Assembly: GCA_021803885.1 (NCBI GenBank) | Contig: JAJZKY010000219.1 | Coordinates: 1-7,286 of the forward strand | Source: Planctomycetota bacterium | GTDB lineage: Bacteria > Planctomycetota > Phycisphaerae > WQYP01 > JAJZKY01 | Length of the DNA: 7,286 nucleotides | Direction of reading: 5' to 3' | Notes under the pieces: generated by a model | Databases searched by the model: none | What the model was told of the DNA's origin: nothing | The model's input: the letters and a program-made list of their open reading frames with translations, nothing else | Position numbers and translations under genes: made by a program | Shown: piece by piece, positions 6,627-7,286 of the stretch | How the letters are laid out: every line of letters begins with the position of its first letter | How positions within the stretch are numbered: position 1 is the stretch's first letter

Positions 6627-6667
6627 GCCGGAAGACGGACTCCGCACCGTCTTCCGGTTTATTTTTT
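6627..6667 (+). terminator. Intrinsic terminator of the TonB-dependent receptor gene
   Basis: A perfect 11-bp stem, CCGGAAGACGG (6628-6638) with CCGTCTTCCGG (6647-6657), has an 8-base loop and is followed at once by TTTATTTTTT (6658-6667). It lies 134 bases after the receptor stop codon and separates the receptor from the TPR gene. On the minus strand there is no matching T-run, so it acts on the + strand. Confidence 0.92.
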
Positions 6668-6703
6668 CCCGAGGACCTGTGCGCGGTGCTGATTTACACT
6701 GCG

Positions 6704-6709
6704 CATAAT
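6704..6709 (+). promoter_or_regulatory. Possible -10 box for the TPR gene (weak)
   Basis: CATAAT at 6704-6709 matches five of six bases of the -10 consensus and lies between the terminator and the TPR gene, where a promoter is expected. No convincing -35 box is found 16-18 bases upstream; the TTTACA at 6693-6698 is only 5 bases away. It is kept as a weak candidate. Confidence 0.2.
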
Positions 6710-6779
6710 TGCTCTTCCCATTCGCGATCCATTTCGGGCAAGGACGGGTACGTGCATGACTGATGAGCAAGAAGGCGGT

Positions 6780-7286
6780 ATGAAGTTTTCCAGAAAGAAT
6801 CCACGTTACAAGTTTCTGTTTCGACGGGCATGGTGCGCTGCAGGCATTGTGTTTGTGTTCGCGGCGCCAGCGGCGCGGGCGGCGACTCCGCAATCGGCGA
6901 ACCAGGTGGAGATCCAGAACGAGAAGATATTGCAGTACCACTATGCGACGGCGCAGAAGTACCAGGCTGCGCATCAATGGGAGGCTGCAAAGCAGCAGTA
7001 CCGGATTTTTCTGGCGGACGCGCTGGGCGAGCTGGCGATTGCCCAGGCACACGGCAACGAGTATGAGAAGGCAGCGGCGAACTTTGACGCGGCTTTACAG
7101 CTTGCGCCGAATTCACCGGCACTGCTGGTGGAGTATTCAGAGCTGGCACTGCATTCGGGTCGGCTGGCGCGCGCGGAAAAGCTGGCGAATGAGATCATCC
7201 AACGCTATCCGAAGAACACAAATGCCGCGGCACGGGCGTACTCGGTGCTGGGACGGACACTGCTGAAGGAGCACAAGAGCGCCGAT
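6780..7286 (+). CDS. Exported TPR-repeat protein, N-terminal part (cut by window end)
   Basis: The frame is open from ATG 6780 through the right edge (169 codons seen). AAGAAGG at 6769-6775 lies 4 bases before the ATG, which is why this start is preferred. An in-frame ATG at 6756 would add eight acidic/polar residues and has a poorer site. Residues 1-34 form a signal peptide: basic n-region with FRR, core AAGIVFVFAA, likely cleavage after ARA. From about residue 52 the protein is helical with TPR-like units: about 55-78, 83-114 (EYEKAAANFDAALQLAPNSP, a near-consensus second helix ending in Pro) and 115-148 (GRLARAEKLANEIIQRYPKN). TPRs are protein-binding scaffolds, here probably periplasmic or surface-located. 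Its partner is unknown. The adjacent receptor and propeller proteins are candidates by location only. Confidence 0.85.
   Translation, partial: MKFSRKNPRYKFLFRRAWCAAGIVFVFAAPAARAATPQSANQVEIQNEKILQYHYATAQKYQAAHQWEAAKQQYRIFLADALGELAIAQAHGNEYEKAAANFDAALQLAPNSPALLVEYSELALHSGRLARAEKLANEIIQRYPKNTNAAARAYSVLGRTLLKEHKSAD

Noticed and set aside
6822..6839. Twin-arginine export motif in the TPR protein (FRRAW)
   Set aside because: The residues around Arg-Arg do not fit S/T-RR-x-F-L-K; an ordinary Sec signal explains it.

Overview
The window looks like part of an Acidobacteriota chromosome, probably order Terriglobales (Granulicella/Terriglobus/Edaphobacter-like). This is inferred from GC-rich coding sequence with strong third-position GC, a very large Oar-like TonB-dependent receptor with an N-terminal carboxypeptidase-regulatory (Cna-B-like) domain and no SusD partner, an exported CRTAC1/ASPIC-UnbV beta-propeller, and an exported TPR protein. 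All genes lie on the + strand. The genus is not proven.

Layout. 1-138: C-terminal tail of an unrecognised gene, whose last codons run into an inverted repeat. 139-459: no gene, but a dense series of three inverted-repeat structures (116-225, 231-343, 360-407), two of which share a nested architecture. 460-2262: secreted CRTAC1/ASPIC-UnbV protein with seven FG-GAP-like motifs. 2263-2644: 382-base intergenic region with AT-rich dyads, a good sigma-70-like promoter and two tandem GTAA-N6-TTAC operator-like sites just after the predicted transcription start. 2645-6493: complete 1282-residue TonB-dependent receptor ending in the outer-membrane C-terminal Phe. 6494-6779: a hairpin repeat related to the one at 158-184, then a textbook intrinsic terminator. 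6780-7286: start of an exported TPR protein, cut by the window edge.

How the parts may work together. All three main products carry signal peptides, so they act in the envelope. The receptor would import a substrate across the outer membrane using TonB energy. The propeller protein and the TPR protein would sit in the periplasm or on the surface as binding or scaffold proteins. The receptor appears to be its own transcription unit, with its own promoter, operators and terminator, so the three genes are neighbours rather than a simple operon. The substrate cannot be read from the sequence. I see no tRNA, rRNA, CRISPR array, transposase or phage gene. The most unusual material is non-coding: the nested inverted repeats before the propeller gene, with a related hairpin after the receptor, and the operator-like array before the receptor.
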